From: an uncultured Sutterella sp.
GTDB lineage: Bacteria; Pseudomonadota; Gammaproteobacteria; Burkholderiales; Burkholderiaceae_F
Direction: 5' to 3'
Assembly (NCBI GenBank): GCA_900754475.1
Contig: CAAECY010000004.1
Span: forward strand, 1 to 55,258
Length of the DNA stretch: 55,258 bases
This document shows positions 7,908-16,796 of this stretch, piece after piece; within the stretch, counting starts at the first letter, position 1, and each line of letters starts with the position of its first letter. Position numbers and translations under genes: made by a program. The notes beneath the pieces are model-generated. The model saw only the letters and a program-made list of their open reading frames with translations. It was not told the DNA's origin and did not search any database.

Positions 7908-8597
7908 TTACCTTTTGAGGGCGGAAAGGTCGAACGGAGCCGCTCTCAGCACGATTTCCGCCCGCGCGATGCGGCGCACGAGCCGCAGCCGCTTCACGGC
8001 GGGCCGCCAGGAAAAGAGCAGTCGGTCGTACGGGTTCCAAAGCGCGACCCACCCGAGAACGAGCATCCCTTCGGAGATCGTCGAGGTGACGGTCGGGTAG
8101 TCGGGAAAGTCGGCAAGCCACCGCACGACCTGGCACCCGAGCATGAACACAAACCCCCAGAAGCACGCCGACCCCACGCTGCGGAGCGCTTCGCGCGCTT
8201 CTCGATCCCGCCGCGCGATGCGCTCCTTGAAGTACCGAGCCATCAACGCCTGAAGGAGCGCTTCGTCGCCCGCCTTCACCGCTTCGGGCGGGAGCAGCAA
8301 AACGATCCGCACGGGTTCCCCGTCCGGCAACCCCGCAACCTCGTCTTCGACGTACTCGACGATGTCTTCGTTCATGTCGACGTACGGAAGCGGCACGGGT
8401 ACGGTCGTTGCGAACGCGTCCGCCACGTCCGCGAGAAAAAGCCGCACCTCATGCACCCCGTCGGGCATGAGTTCGCTCGCGGCGTGCTTGAGCATGTAGT
8501 CGAGCTTCTCGCGCGTGAGGCCGAGCCGGTCGTAGACGTCGCACTTTTCGGGCAATGCCGGGAGTTCGGAGAGTTCAGAATCGTGGGTCGGGCGCAT
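7908..8597 (-). CDS. Unknown protein with C-terminal membrane hairpin
   Basis: A 229-residue protein I do not recognise. Residues 1-130 are soluble and acidic, and a charged Arg/Glu-rich helix covers about 120-140. Two hydrophobic segments follow, at about 147-162 (FWGFVFMLGCQVVRWL) and 175-190 (GMLVLGWVALW). The tail is basic (SWRPAVKRLRLVRRIARAE). This suggests an inner-membrane protein with a large cytoplasmic N-terminal domain. A GAGG site lies eight bases before the ATG. It is flanked by two EamA exporters on the other strand. Confidence 0.7.
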   Translation of the reverse strand: MRPTHDSELSELPALPEKCDVYDRLGLTREKLDYMLKHAASELMPDGVHEVRLFLADVADAFATTVPVPLPYVDMNEDIVEYVEDEVAGLPDGEPVRIVLLLPPEAVKAGDEALLQALMARYFKERIARRDREAREALRSVGSACFWGFVFMLGCQVVRWLADFPDYPTVTSTISEGMLVLGWVALWNPYDRLLFSWRPAVKRLRLVRRIARAEIVLRAAPFDLSALKR

Positions 8598-8774
8598 CGG
8601 GCTGCCTCGGAGGGTCGAAAAAGTATGTAGAACGGGCGTTTTTATTCATCATAGCGCCCCGTGCGTTCCCGATTTTTCGTCCTTTTCCCTGCAACTTGGG
8701 TCTTTTCCTTAGCTTGACGGGGCCCGCAACGCCCGAATCGCAGGCACAATGACAAAATCCCTTCGGAGATTTTC

Positions 8775-9737
8775 ATGCTGTTCGAATTGCGCCAGTCCCT
8801 ACTTCTTTTGCTCACCGCCACCATCTGGGGGCTCTCCTTCGTCGCCCAGTCGGTCGGGATGGATCACGTCGGTCCCTTTACCTTCACCTCGTCCCGCATG
8901 GCGCTCGGCACGCTCGTTCTTCTTCCCTGGGTGTTTCTCGCCCGTCGTCGTCTCGCCCGGAACCGCCCCGACGCACACGCCGAGCGGTCGACCCCCGCGT
9001 ACCGCAAGCAGCTCCTTCTCGGTGGGTTCCTTTGCGGCTTGTGCCTTTTTGCGGGCGAATCGCTCCAGCAGTTCGGGCTCGTTCACGACACCGAGGTCGG
9101 AAAAGCGGGTTTCATCACGGCGCTCTACATCGTGATCGTCCCCTTTCTCGGGTTCTTTCTTGGGAAACGCGCCTCCAAGCTCGTTCTTGTCGCGGTCGTC
9201 CTTTCGCTCGTCGGTCTCTGGTACCTGTGCGTTCCGCCCGAAGGCTTTTCGATCGAGCTCGGAGACTTTTTCATCTTCCTCTGCGCCTTCGTTTTTTCGC
9301 TCCACATCCTCGTCATCTCGCACTTCGTGACGCGCGTCGACGGGGTGGAGCTTGCCGTCACGCAGTTTGCGTTCGGCTCGGTTGTCGCCGCTCTGATGAT
9401 GTTTCTTTTCGAAACGCCGACCGTCGAAGGTCTCCGGGGCGCCCTGATTCCGATTCTCTGGGCGGGCATCATGAGCAACGGGCTTGCGTATACCCTCCAG
9501 ATCGTCGGGCAACGCGGCATGAACGACACCGTCGCCTCCCTTATCATGAGTCTTGAGAGCGTCGTCTCCGTGCTTGCCGGCTGGGCGATTCTCGGCGAAG
9601 TGCTTTCGGAGCGCGAACTCCTCGGCTGCGTTCTGATGGCGGGCGCCGTGGTGCTCGCGCAACTCCCGCAGCCGAAAAGCGCCGCGAAACCGCAATCCGA
9701 GTCGCGGCTCGGCTCGGATGCGACGGAGGCCGCCTGA
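8775..9737 (+). CDS. EamA/DMT-family membrane transporter
   Basis: A 320-residue protein with ten predicted membrane segments and two EamA repeats, beginning LLLLLTATIWGLSFVAQS, a typical first helix. The segment GFITALYIVIVPFLGFFLG in the first repeat and LIMSLESVVSVLAGW in the second are family hallmarks. Substrate unknown. GGAG lies six bases before the ATG. It is only distantly similar to the other EamA gene at 6891, so they are unlikely to be a recent duplication. Sixty bases downstream begins the small regulator-like gene and sensor kinase, which may be read from the same transcript. Confidence 0.88.
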   Translation: MLFELRQSLLLLLTATIWGLSFVAQSVGMDHVGPFTFTSSRMALGTLVLLPWVFLARRRLARNRPDAHAERSTPAYRKQLLLGGFLCGLCLFAGESLQQFGLVHDTEVGKAGFITALYIVIVPFLGFFLGKRASKLVLVAVVLSLVGLWYLCVPPEGFSIELGDFFIFLCAFVFSLHILVISHFVTRVDGVELAVTQFAFGSVVAALMMFLFETPTVEGLRGALIPILWAGIMSNGLAYTLQIVGQRGMNDTVASLIMSLESVVSVLAGWAILGEVLSERELLGCVLMAGAVVLAQLPQPKSAAKPQSESRLGSDATEAA

Positions 9738-9797
9738 CCCTCGCAACGACGACGCCCTTTCGATCTTTTTCCCTCAGCCTCTCCGGAGGATGCGATC

Positions 9798-10052
9798 ATG
9801 TCCGATACCGTCCTTACTCTTTCCGTTCCCGCCGAAACGCTCGAGCGTGCGCGTGCCGCCTGCGAGCGCGACGGCACCGATCTTGAAACCGAACTCCTTC
9901 GTCGCATCGAGCTCATCGCCTCGCGCGACCGCGAAGCCCATTCGCTCCTCGTGACGCCCGACGCCGCCGACCGTTTGGCCGAACTCATGCAGGATCCGGC
10001 CTCGGGCGGGATCGAGCCCTCGGCCGCGCAGATGCTGCGTCATCTGAAGTAA
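9798..10052 (+). CDS. Small ribbon-helix-helix-like protein
   Basis: An 84-residue protein starting SDTVLTLSVPAETLERARAA, with a predicted strand followed by two helices, the pattern of ribbon-helix-helix DNA-binding proteins and antitoxins. The rest is helical and acidic. No toxin gene is adjacent. GGAGG lies close to the ATG. Its stop is four bases before the sensor kinase start, so the two are translationally coupled and it may modulate that signalling unit. The fold is inferred from pattern only. Confidence 0.6.
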   Translation: MSDTVLTLSVPAETLERARAACERDGTDLETELLRRIELIASRDREAHSLLVTPDAADRLAELMQDPASGGIEPSAAQMLRHLK

Positions 10053-10056
10053 GTCG

Positions 10057-12150
10057 ATGCGATTTCGGTCGTACATCGCACTCGCACTGACCGCGACGGC
10101 GATTGTTCCGTTTTTCGCGTGGAGCGTGCTCCAGCGCGGGGACGTCGATCGTCGCATTCTCGAAAGCGATGCCGAGCAGTCCCGCGCCGCGCACGAAGCG
10201 GCGCATCTCGTTGAAGAGCGGCTCGAAACGCTCGCGCAGCTCGCGCGCTACGCGGCCCGCTCGGTCGGCGAGGCGGTGCGCGCCGAACCGAAGCTCTCGA
10301 CGCCTGTTGCGTCCGAAAAGCTCGACCTTTTGCTTCGCGACATCGTCGTCAGCTTCCCGACGCTCGACAACCTGCACGTCGACCGCGTCGAAGCGGACGG
10401 CGCTCGCGTTGCGGCTTTTTACCCGCCGACCGCATCGGACGGACGAGCACTTCTCGGAACCGATCATTCGACGCGATGGCACGTCGCCGCCAAACGCCGG
10501 GGGCTGGAGGGAGTCGCCTTTTCCCCCGTTCTCACAAGCTCCCAAAACCGCGAATCGCCGCCCATCCTCACCTTTGCGGCGGACGTCCCCGGATCGCCCG
10601 AGTTGCTCCTCTCGGGGGCCGTCGAGCTTGAGGCGCTTTTGCGCGAAATCGAAGGCTCGCTTTCCTCGCGCGGGCTTCAACTCACGGTGCTTACGCCCGA
10701 GCGCCAACTGGTCTGGCCCGCCTCGTCCGCGCCGCACGTGCGGACCTGGCCCGAAGTGCCCGACGATCGCAGTCTGATCGGCCTGGGCTCGGCGCGACGC
10801 TTCGTCACCGTAGCGCACCTCCCCGACTCCGTCTCCGGCTGGGCCATTGTCGTCTCGAAGCCCGAGAGCCTGCGCTCCGCGGAGCGACGCCGCATCGAGC
10901 GACGTACCGCACTTTTGGCGAGCGCCGTACTGCTCCTCACCCTTGTTGCGGGCTGGGCCGCGGGCCGACCGCTGCGTCGGGCGTTCCGGCAACTGGAAGA
11001 GGATCTCGACACGCAGGGCTTCGGTACGGACCGCACCACCATCCGGCGCGGCCCCGACGAGTTGCGTCACGTGCAATGCGTCTATCGCGAAGTGCGTCGC
11101 GCGCTCGACGCGCGAAACGCGCAACTATCCGCAACCGCCGAGCAACGCGCGCGCGAACTTGAGGCTGAAGAATTGCTTTTCCGATCGGTCTTCGACGGGA
11201 TCGCCCTGCCTTTCCTTCTTCTCAATGACGACTGGACGCCGCACCTCAGAAACCGTGCGGCGACGTCTCTGACCGACCGCGTGGTCGAGCGCCTCGTCGA
11301 CAAGGCGCGCGCGCACTGGACTACGCCCGAAGCCGCCGACACGACGACGGTCGACGTGCGCAACGACGACGGCAGGCTCGAAACCTTTGCGCTGCACGTT
11401 TTCCCCTTTTCCGCGCGACGCTCGACGCTTGCCGCGGGTTACGCGTTGCTCGTCGAGTCGGTCACCGATCGCGAAGCTTTGAAGCGCATGAAGGACGACC
11501 TTCTCGGGATCGTTGCGCACGAACTCAAAACCCCCGTCACCGCATGCCGCCTGCAAGTCGAGCGGCTCGAAAGCACGCTCGGACCCCACGAGGGGCTGCG
11601 CGCGCTCGATCGGGACCTCGACCATTTGCGTCACATCGTCCACGACTGGCTCTCCGTCGCACGCATCGACGGAGGAACTTTTGCCGTATACCCGAGCGTC
11701 GTTCAGCTCGATCCCATCCTGCGCAAAGCCCGACGGCTTGTCCGCGCGAGGTACGACTTCGGCTTTTCGGTTTCGATCGACGAAGAGGCGGAGTGCATCT
11801 TTGCGGACGCGAGTGCCCTCACCGACGTGTTCGTCAATCTCTTTATGAATGCGTGCCGTTATGCAAAACCCGACGAAAAGCCCGTCGTCGAGGTGACGGC
11901 ACGGCGCGAGAAAAACGACATCGTCATCGACGTGTGCGACCGCGGCATCGGCATCGCACCCGAAGACCTGGAGCGTATTTTCGACCGCTTCTATCAGGTC
12001 TCTCAAGGTACGCGACGCCGCACGGGCGGCACGGGTCTGGGACTCGTGATTTGTCGGGCCGTGTGCACCGCGCACGGCGGCACGCTCGAAGCTTCTTGCG
12101 CCGGGGGTGTCACACGCTTTACGCTTCGACTGCCGCAACCCTCGCCTTGA
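10057..12150 (+). CDS. Membrane sensor histidine kinase
   Basis: A 697-residue sensor. A first membrane segment at about 8-26 is followed by a periplasmic region of about 255 residues resembling a Cache-type sensor, then a second membrane segment at about 284-304. A linker with coiled-coil character follows at 330-375, and a PAS-like region at 375-470. The dimerisation/phosphoacceptor motif HELKTP has His488. The ATPase domain shows an N-box (NLFMNACRYAKP), DRGIGIAPED and TGLGLVICRAV. It probably phosphorylates the OmpR-type regulator at 12210. The signal is unknown; the neighbouring Tat flavoprotein and cytochrome suggest an electron acceptor or its product. Confidence 0.92.
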   Translation: MRFRSYIALALTATAIVPFFAWSVLQRGDVDRRILESDAEQSRAAHEAAHLVEERLETLAQLARYAARSVGEAVRAEPKLSTPVASEKLDLLLRDIVVSFPTLDNLHVDRVEADGARVAAFYPPTASDGRALLGTDHSTRWHVAAKRRGLEGVAFSPVLTSSQNRESPPILTFAADVPGSPELLLSGAVELEALLREIEGSLSSRGLQLTVLTPERQLVWPASSAPHVRTWPEVPDDRSLIGLGSARRFVTVAHLPDSVSGWAIVVSKPESLRSAERRRIERRTALLASAVLLLTLVAGWAAGRPLRRAFRQLEEDLDTQGFGTDRTTIRRGPDELRHVQCVYREVRRALDARNAQLSATAEQRARELEAEELLFRSVFDGIALPFLLLNDDWTPHLRNRAATSLTDRVVERLVDKARAHWTTPEAADTTTVDVRNDDGRLETFALHVFPFSARRSTLAAGYALLVESVTDREALKRMKDDLLGIVAHELKTPVTACRLQVERLESTLGPHEGLRALDRDLDHLRHIVHDWLSVARIDGGTFAVYPSVVQLDPILRKARRLVRARYDFGFSVSIDEEAECIFADASALTDVFVNLFMNACRYAKPDEKPVVEVTARREKNDIVIDVCDRGIGIAPEDLERIFDRFYQVSQGTRRRTGGTGLGLVICRAVCTAHGGTLEASCAGGVTRFTLRLPQPSP

Positions 12151-12209
12151 TGACCGATCGGGCCGGTTGAAGCACTGTTTTCTTACAACGACGGAGGTTC
12201 GCGAGGTTT

Positions 12210-12941
12210 ATGACCCGACCCCTCATCCTCGTCGCCGACGACGAAACGCGAATTCGCGAGCTTGTCGCCGAGCATCTCAGGGCCGCAGGCTTTGCCGTGC
12301 GCGAAGCCTGCGACGGCAAAGCCGCGCTCGAACTTTTCCATACGCTCTCCGTGAAGCCCGATCTCGTGCTTCTCGACCTGATGATGCCCGAAATGGACGG
12401 GCACGAAGCGCTCGCGCGTTTGCGCGAAACGACCGACGTGCCGGTGATCATCCTGACGGCGCGCGATCTTTTCGACGACAAGCGGCGAACCTTCACGACG
12501 GGAGCCGACGACTACCTTGTCAAACCCTTTTCGCTTCCGGAACTGGAACTCCGGATTCGGGCGCTTTTGCGTCGAAGCGGGCACGGTGCCGATCGATGCG
12601 AAGATACCCGCATTTCGACGGGCGACTTTCTTCTTGATGCCGACCGGTGTCGCATCGAGTGGCGCGGCAACTCAACCGCCCTGACCGGCCGCGAGTTGCG
12701 GCTCCTCACGCCGCTCGCGTCCCGACCGGGAAGCGTCGTACGGTACGAGGAGCTCCTGCGCGCGGGATGGCCCGACGATCCGTACGCGGACACCTCGCAC
12801 CTTCGCGTGGCGATCGCGCGACTTCGAAAAAAAATTGCGGGTCTCGGCCTGTCGCCTCGCGTGCTTTCGTCGTACTCGTCGGTCGGGTACCTGCTCGGCG
12901 ACCTCTCCAACTACGACGACGATTACGGCGACGACGACTGA
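12210..12941 (+). CDS. OmpR/PhoB-type response regulator
   Basis: A 243-residue regulator. The receiver domain covers about 1-115, with acidic pocket Asp10/Asp11, phosphoacceptor Asp56 (VLLDLMMPEMDG) and Lys105 (DYLVKPF). A winged-helix DNA-binding domain covers about 130-235, ending VLSSYSSVGYLL, with an unusual aspartate-rich tail. GGAGG lies upstream of the ATG. It follows its likely partner kinase after 59 bases. The best target seen is the flavoprotein gene 77 bases downstream, whose promoter has the inverted repeat GTTGCAA-TCTTT-TTGCAAC. Confidence 0.93.
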   Translation: MTRPLILVADDETRIRELVAEHLRAAGFAVREACDGKAALELFHTLSVKPDLVLLDLMMPEMDGHEALARLRETTDVPVIILTARDLFDDKRRTFTTGADDYLVKPFSLPELELRIRALLRRSGHGADRCEDTRISTGDFLLDADRCRIEWRGNSTALTGRELRLLTPLASRPGSVVRYEELLRAGWPDDPYADTSHLRVAIARLRKKIAGLGLSPRVLSSYSSVGYLLGDLSNYDDDYGDDD

Positions 12942-12957
12942 GGCTCCCGAAATGCGC

Positions 12958-12997
12958 GTTGCAATCTTTTTGCAACAAACCGGGATTACCGTAGGGT
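12958..12997 (+). promoter_or_regulatory. Promoter with inverted-repeat operator before the flavoprotein gene
   Basis: GTTGCAA (12958-12964) and TTGCAAC (12970-12976) are perfect inverted arms around five bases. TTGCAA of the right arm can act as -35, with TAGGGT (12992-12997) as a weak -10, 16 bases apart. The overlap of operator and -35 fits control by the adjacent response regulator or another dimeric factor. Confidence 0.45.
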
Positions 12998-13018
12998 TTT
13001 TCCATTCGGAGAAATCCC

Positions 13019-14554
13019 ATGCAAACCTCCCGTCGATCCTTCCTCGGCCGGGCCGCCGCGGGCCTCGGCCTTGCCGGCTCCGGCTCTCTTCTCGTTCCGG
13101 CCGCTCAGGCTGCCGAAAGCGCGACCCCCGCATTTGACGCCGTTTACGACATCATCGTCGTCGGTTCGGGCATCAGCGGCACGATGGCCGCGCTTGTGGC
13201 CGCCCGTTCGGGCGCCAAGACGCTTCTCATCGAAAAGCTGAACCGCCTCGGCGGCACGTCGCGCTACAGCGCGCTCGACTTCTCCTGCGTCGGCAGCGAT
13301 CGTCAGAAAGCCGAAGGTATCGAAGACACGCCCGAAGCCATGGTCGCCGATATGGCGAAAGTGGCGGGAGGTCTCGCCGACCGCGAACGCGCCCTCAACG
13401 TGGCGCGCAACACCGCTCGCGCCCAGAAGGTCATGGCCGATCACGGCGTGAAGTGGAAGAATCTTCTGAAGCTCAGCGGCCACTCGGCCAAGCGCTGTCT
13501 CATCGCCGAAGGGGGCGGTGCGGGCATCCTGCGCAGCCTCTGGGCGTCGTTCGAGCGCTACCCGAACCTCACCGTCATGCCTTCGACGAAGCTCGACGAG
13601 CTGAGTCTCGACGAAACCGGCGTGACGGGCGTCGTTGTGCGCACCCACTACCTCTTCGACGCGTCGCTTGCAAGCGACGACCGCGACAACAAGTCGGGCG
13701 CCGTCAAGCGTTTCGGCGCTCGTCAGGGCGTCATCATGGCGACGGGCGGCTACGCGCGCGACAAGGAATTCATGAAGGACGAAGTGCCCTACCTCAAGCA
13801 CACGTCGAACTCCTGCTCCGAAGGCGCCACCGCCGGCGCTCTGAAGAGCATGATCCGTGCGGGCGCCCGCCCCGTGCAGCTCGGTCTCTACCGCTTCAGC
13901 TTCGCTCTGCCGACCGAAGACTTCATTTGGGGCGTCGCGATCGACGCAAAGACCGGGAAGCGTTACTGTGCCGAGTCGCTCGGTCGCAACGCCATTGCAC
14001 TCGCGAGCATGCGCGTTCGCCAATCGTCGGGCAAGATGCCCTTCATCGTTTATGACGATGCCGCGCTTGAGCTCTTCCACAACCTCGGTCGCGCCGCCAA
14101 GAGCCTCGCGGGCCTCAACGGCCGCAACGGCACCATGTTTAAGTTCGACACGCTCGAAGCGCTCGCCCGTCACTTCGACACCGACCCCAAGGCTCTTCAA
14201 GCGACGATCGACGCGTACAACGCCGACATTGCTGCCGGTCGCGATTCCGCTTTCGGCAAGGACCTCGAGCGCTCGGGCCGCAAAGTCCGACCGATCGGCA
14301 AGAGCGGTCCCTTCTACGGCATTCCGATGACCGCGCGTTGGGACTACTGCCCTGGTGGCATCCTCACCGACACCGAAGCGCGCGCGCTCAAGCTTTCGGA
14401 CGGCACGCCCCTTCCGGGCCTTTGGGTGGTCGGCGAAGCTGCGGGCGGCATCCACGGCGCCGAGCGTCTTACGGCCTGCTCGATGCCCGACTGCTCCGTG
14501 ACCGGCATGCTTGCTGCAGAAAGCGCCGTCAAAACCGCCAAGAAGAGCCTCTGA
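13019..14554 (+). CDS. Tat-exported FAD flavoprotein, fumarate reductase superfamily
   Basis: A 511-residue periplasmic flavoprotein of the FccA/urocanate reductase type. A Tat signal (SRRSFLG, residues 4-10) ends at about AQA-31. The FAD dinucleotide fold begins VVGSGISG (47-54), and the C-terminal FAD segment is GLWVVGEAAGGIHGAERL. A residue aligning with the catalytic acid arginine of fumarate reductases is present (Arg323 in AESLGR), as is the substrate arginine (Arg483 in HGAERL). The usual QIHP histidine is replaced (YRFSF, 291-295), and the HTMGG histidine is Tyr443 (YCPGG). By my alignment it is therefore unlikely to reduce fumarate. Electrons should come from the tetrahaem cytochrome encoded next. 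GGAG lies seven bases upstream. Confidence 0.9.
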   Translation: MQTSRRSFLGRAAAGLGLAGSGSLLVPAAQAAESATPAFDAVYDIIVVGSGISGTMAALVAARSGAKTLLIEKLNRLGGTSRYSALDFSCVGSDRQKAEGIEDTPEAMVADMAKVAGGLADRERALNVARNTARAQKVMADHGVKWKNLLKLSGHSAKRCLIAEGGGAGILRSLWASFERYPNLTVMPSTKLDELSLDETGVTGVVVRTHYLFDASLASDDRDNKSGAVKRFGARQGVIMATGGYARDKEFMKDEVPYLKHTSNSCSEGATAGALKSMIRAGARPVQLGLYRFSFALPTEDFIWGVAIDAKTGKRYCAESLGRNAIALASMRVRQSSGKMPFIVYDDAALELFHNLGRAAKSLAGLNGRNGTMFKFDTLEALARHFDTDPKALQATIDAYNADIAAGRDSAFGKDLERSGRKVRPIGKSGPFYGIPMTARWDYCPGGILTDTEARALKLSDGTPLPGLWVVGEAAGGIHGAERLTACSMPDCSVTGMLAAESAVKTAKKSL

Positions 14555-14568
14555 CAAGGATGTCAACC

Positions 14569-14958
14569 ATGAAAAAGCACCTCCTTACCGCGGCCTTCGC
14601 CGCTCTCCTTCTCGCTCCGACTTTTCAGGCCTCGGCCGTCGACCTGAAGCACAAGGGCTTTGAGTGCTCCACCTGTCACGCGAAGGGCTTTACCGCGCCC
14701 GACCGCTCGACCTGTCTTACGTGCCACAAGTCCGACGACATCGTCAAAGCCACCGAGCGTTTTAACTTCAGGACGAGCTTTACGAACCCCGTGACGGGCG
14801 AGACGAAAACGAGCGTCGCACCTGTCAACCCGCACGACAATTTCCACTACGGCCGCGACGACCAGTGTGTCAACTGTCATAAGGAGCACAAGCCCAGCAC
14901 GACGACGTGCCAGACGTGCCACGATATTGAACCCTGGGGGCTCAAAGCGCCTCGCTGA
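14569..14958 (+). CDS. Periplasmic tetrahaem cytochrome c
   Basis: A 129-residue exported cytochrome with a Sec signal peptide of about 23 residues (cleavage after ASA). It has four CXXCH haem sites at residues 33-37, 49-53, 100-104 and 114-118. Extra histidines at 28, 89, 93 and 107 suggest bis-His ligation. It resembles the N-terminal haem domain of flavocytochrome c fumarate reductases, here as a separate gene. It should carry electrons from a membrane quinol dehydrogenase to the flavoprotein encoded 14 bases upstream. I chose the ATG at 14569 because AAGGA lies eight bases upstream; the in-frame ATG at 14560 has no such site. Confidence 0.92.
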   Translation: MKKHLLTAAFAALLLAPTFQASAVDLKHKGFECSTCHAKGFTAPDRSTCLTCHKSDDIVKATERFNFRTSFTNPVTGETKTSVAPVNPHDNFHYGRDDQCVNCHKEHKPSTTTCQTCHDIEPWGLKAPR

Positions 14959-14990
14959 TCCCCGGCATACGTGCCCGCACGAAATCTTCT

Positions 14991-15020
14991 CCCCGACCGT
15001 CCCCGGTCGGGGTTTTTGTT
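14991..15020 (+). terminator. Terminator after flavoprotein/cytochrome unit
   Basis: CCCCGACCG (14991-14999) pairs with CGGTCGGGG (15004-15012), followed by TTTTTGTTT. Confidence 0.9.
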
Positions 15021-15047
15021 TCCAAGCGGTCAACGGTATGAGAATTT

Positions 15048-15076
15048 TTGCGTAAGGCCCAGAGCTTAGGTACAAT
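15048..15076 (+). promoter_or_regulatory. Promoter of the amino-acid permease
   Basis: TTGCGT (15048-15053) and TACAAT (15071-15076) with a 17-base spacer. The leader to the ATG at 15172 is about 90 bases and shows no clear riboswitch. Confidence 0.65.
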
Positions 15077-15171
15077 GTCGTGCCTTTTTCACCGGTTGAC
15101 GTCTTCACCCTCCCGAACCGGAGCCGTCGGCCGTTTTTCCAGCCTTACAAAAAATCCGAATCCCCTTACTC

Positions 15172-16605
15172 ATGTCCGCCGATACAACGCCGCATACGTC
15201 CCACGCCGTGGACGACTCCTCCTTCGAACGAACGATGAAGGCCCGACATCTGATCATGCTCTCCCTGGGCGGCGTGATCGGAACGGGTCTTTTTTTCAAC
15301 ACGGGGTTTGTGATCGGTGAAGTCGGTGCGCTCGGCACCGTGCTCGCCTACCTCGTCGGCGCAACGCTCGTTTACTTCGTCATGCTGTCGCTCGGCGAGC
15401 TTTGCGTGGCGATGCCTCACACGGGCAGCTTCCACCTCTACACCTCGAAGTACATTTCCCCGCGCGTGGGCTTTACCGTCGCGTGGCTCTACTGGCTCAC
15501 CTGCACGGTCTGCGTCGGGACGTCCCTTCTCGGGGCGGGGCTCTCCATGCAGTACTGGTTCCCCGACACGCCCGTCTGGCTCTGGTGTCTGGTCTTCTGT
15601 GTACTCGTCCTCGGCATGAACGTCTTTACGAGTCGACTTTTTGCCGAAGGCGAATTCGTCTTCTCGCTCATCAAGGTGGTGACGATTCAGGTCTTCATCA
15701 TCTTGGGCGGCCTCGCGGTCTTCGGCGTTCTTCCGCTTGCCGACGGCTCGCCCGCCCCCTACTTCAAGAACCTCACCGAAGCGGGCCCCTTCCCGAATGG
15801 CATCCTCCCGATGGTGACGACGATGGTGGCCGTCTTCTTCGCCTTCTCCGGGACAGAACTCATCGGGGTCGCTGCGGGTGAAACGGAAAACCCGCAGCGT
15901 GTCATCCCGATGGCGATCCGCACGACGGTCGTTCGCCTCGTCGTCTTTTTCATCGGTACGATCGTCATTCTCGCCGCGCTTCTCCCTCCCGAAGAAGCGA
16001 CGATCCTGAAGAGCCCCTTCGTTACGATCTTCGAGCGACTCGGCATCCCTTACGCCGCAAGCATCTTCAACTTCGTGATTCTCACGGCCGTCGTCTCCGC
16101 CGCCAACGCCAACCTCTTCGCAAGCGGGCGCATGCTCTGGTCGCTCTCGAAGGACGGCATGCTGCCCAAGGCTCTCGCCAAGCAAAGCAAGAACGGCCTC
16201 CCCGTCACGGCGCTCGTCGTTTCGATGCTGGGCGGCTGGGCCACGCTGGTCACCTCCGTCGTGGCAGCCGATACGGTCTTCGTCTTCTTGACGGCTCTGT
16301 GCGGCTTCTCGGTCGTGGTCGTCTGGATGTCGATCAGTCTTGCGCACATCAACTTCCGCAAGCACTGGCTTGAAGAAGGCCGGTCGCTCGACGAGCTCCC
16401 CTACCGCGCGCCCTGGTTCCCGTTCGTGCCGATCGCCGCCATCGTGCTCTGTGGCATCGCCTGCGTCGGTCTTGCCTTCGACCCCGAGCAGCGACTAGCA
16501 CTGATCGTCGGCCTTCCCTTCTTCATCGGGTGCCTGCTCGTCTATCCGAAGCTTGCCGCGCGGCGTCCGCAGCACGGGGAGCCTCAGGACATCGCTTCGG
16601 CATGA
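15172..16605 (+). CDS. APC-family amino acid permease
   Basis: A 477-residue permease of the amino acid transporter group (LysP/GabP/AnsP-like). It has about twelve membrane segments. The first helix contains the substrate-binding SLGGVIGTGLFFNTG motif. A typical segment GTELIGVAAGETENPQRVIP lies near residues 223-242. Substrate cannot be read from sequence. The gene has its own promoter and is followed by tRNA-Ser, whose transcript may share it. It could supply an amino acid fermented or respired with the neighbouring periplasmic reductase, which is only an inference from position. Confidence 0.92.
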   Translation: MSADTTPHTSHAVDDSSFERTMKARHLIMLSLGGVIGTGLFFNTGFVIGEVGALGTVLAYLVGATLVYFVMLSLGELCVAMPHTGSFHLYTSKYISPRVGFTVAWLYWLTCTVCVGTSLLGAGLSMQYWFPDTPVWLWCLVFCVLVLGMNVFTSRLFAEGEFVFSLIKVVTIQVFIILGGLAVFGVLPLADGSPAPYFKNLTEAGPFPNGILPMVTTMVAVFFAFSGTELIGVAAGETENPQRVIPMAIRTTVVRLVVFFIGTIVILAALLPPEEATILKSPFVTIFERLGIPYAASIFNFVILTAVVSAANANLFASGRMLWSLSKDGMLPKALAKQSKNGLPVTALVVSMLGGWATLVTSVVAADTVFVFLTALCGFSVVVVWMSISLAHINFRKHWLEEGRSLDELPYRAPWFPFVPIAAIVLCGIACVGLAFDPEQRLALIVGLPFFIGCLLVYPKLAARRPQHGEPQDIASA

Positions 16606-16660
16606 TGATTTGAAAAATCCGCGCCTCTTCAGTAAAATCCGACGGACTTTTCTTTTCTGC

Positions 16661-16749
16661 GGAGGCGTGGCAGAGCGGTTGAATGCACCGGTCTTGAAAA
16701 CCGGCAACTCGCAAGGGTTCATGAGTTCGAATCTCATCGCCTCCGCCAA
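16661..16749 (+). tRNA. tRNA-Ser (anticodon TGA)
   Basis: The acceptor stem GGAGGCG pairs with CGCCTCC (16739-16745), followed by the discriminator G and encoded CCA. The anticodon loop is CTTGAAA between ACCGG/CCGGT-type stem arms, giving anticodon TGA. A long variable arm and a GTTCGAATC-type T loop (GAGTTCGAATCTC) confirm a class II serine tRNA. Confidence 0.97.
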
Positions 16750-16760
16750 AACAAAAAAAA

Positions 16761-16795
16761 ATCCCGAGTGTCGTGACGACCTTCGGGATTTTTTT
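16761..16795 (+). terminator. Terminator after tRNA-Ser
   Basis: ATCCCGA pairs with TCGGGAT, with an inner GTCG/CGAC stem, followed by a run of T. Confidence 0.9.
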
Positions 16796-16796
16796 G

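Noticed and set aside
9798..10052. Toxin-antitoxin pair
   Set aside because: The small ribbon-helix-helix-like gene is followed directly by a sensor kinase, and no toxin-like gene is adjacent.
13019..14958. Standard fumarate reductase assignment
   Set aside because: Both substrate-binding histidines appear replaced in my alignment, so only the superfamily is given.
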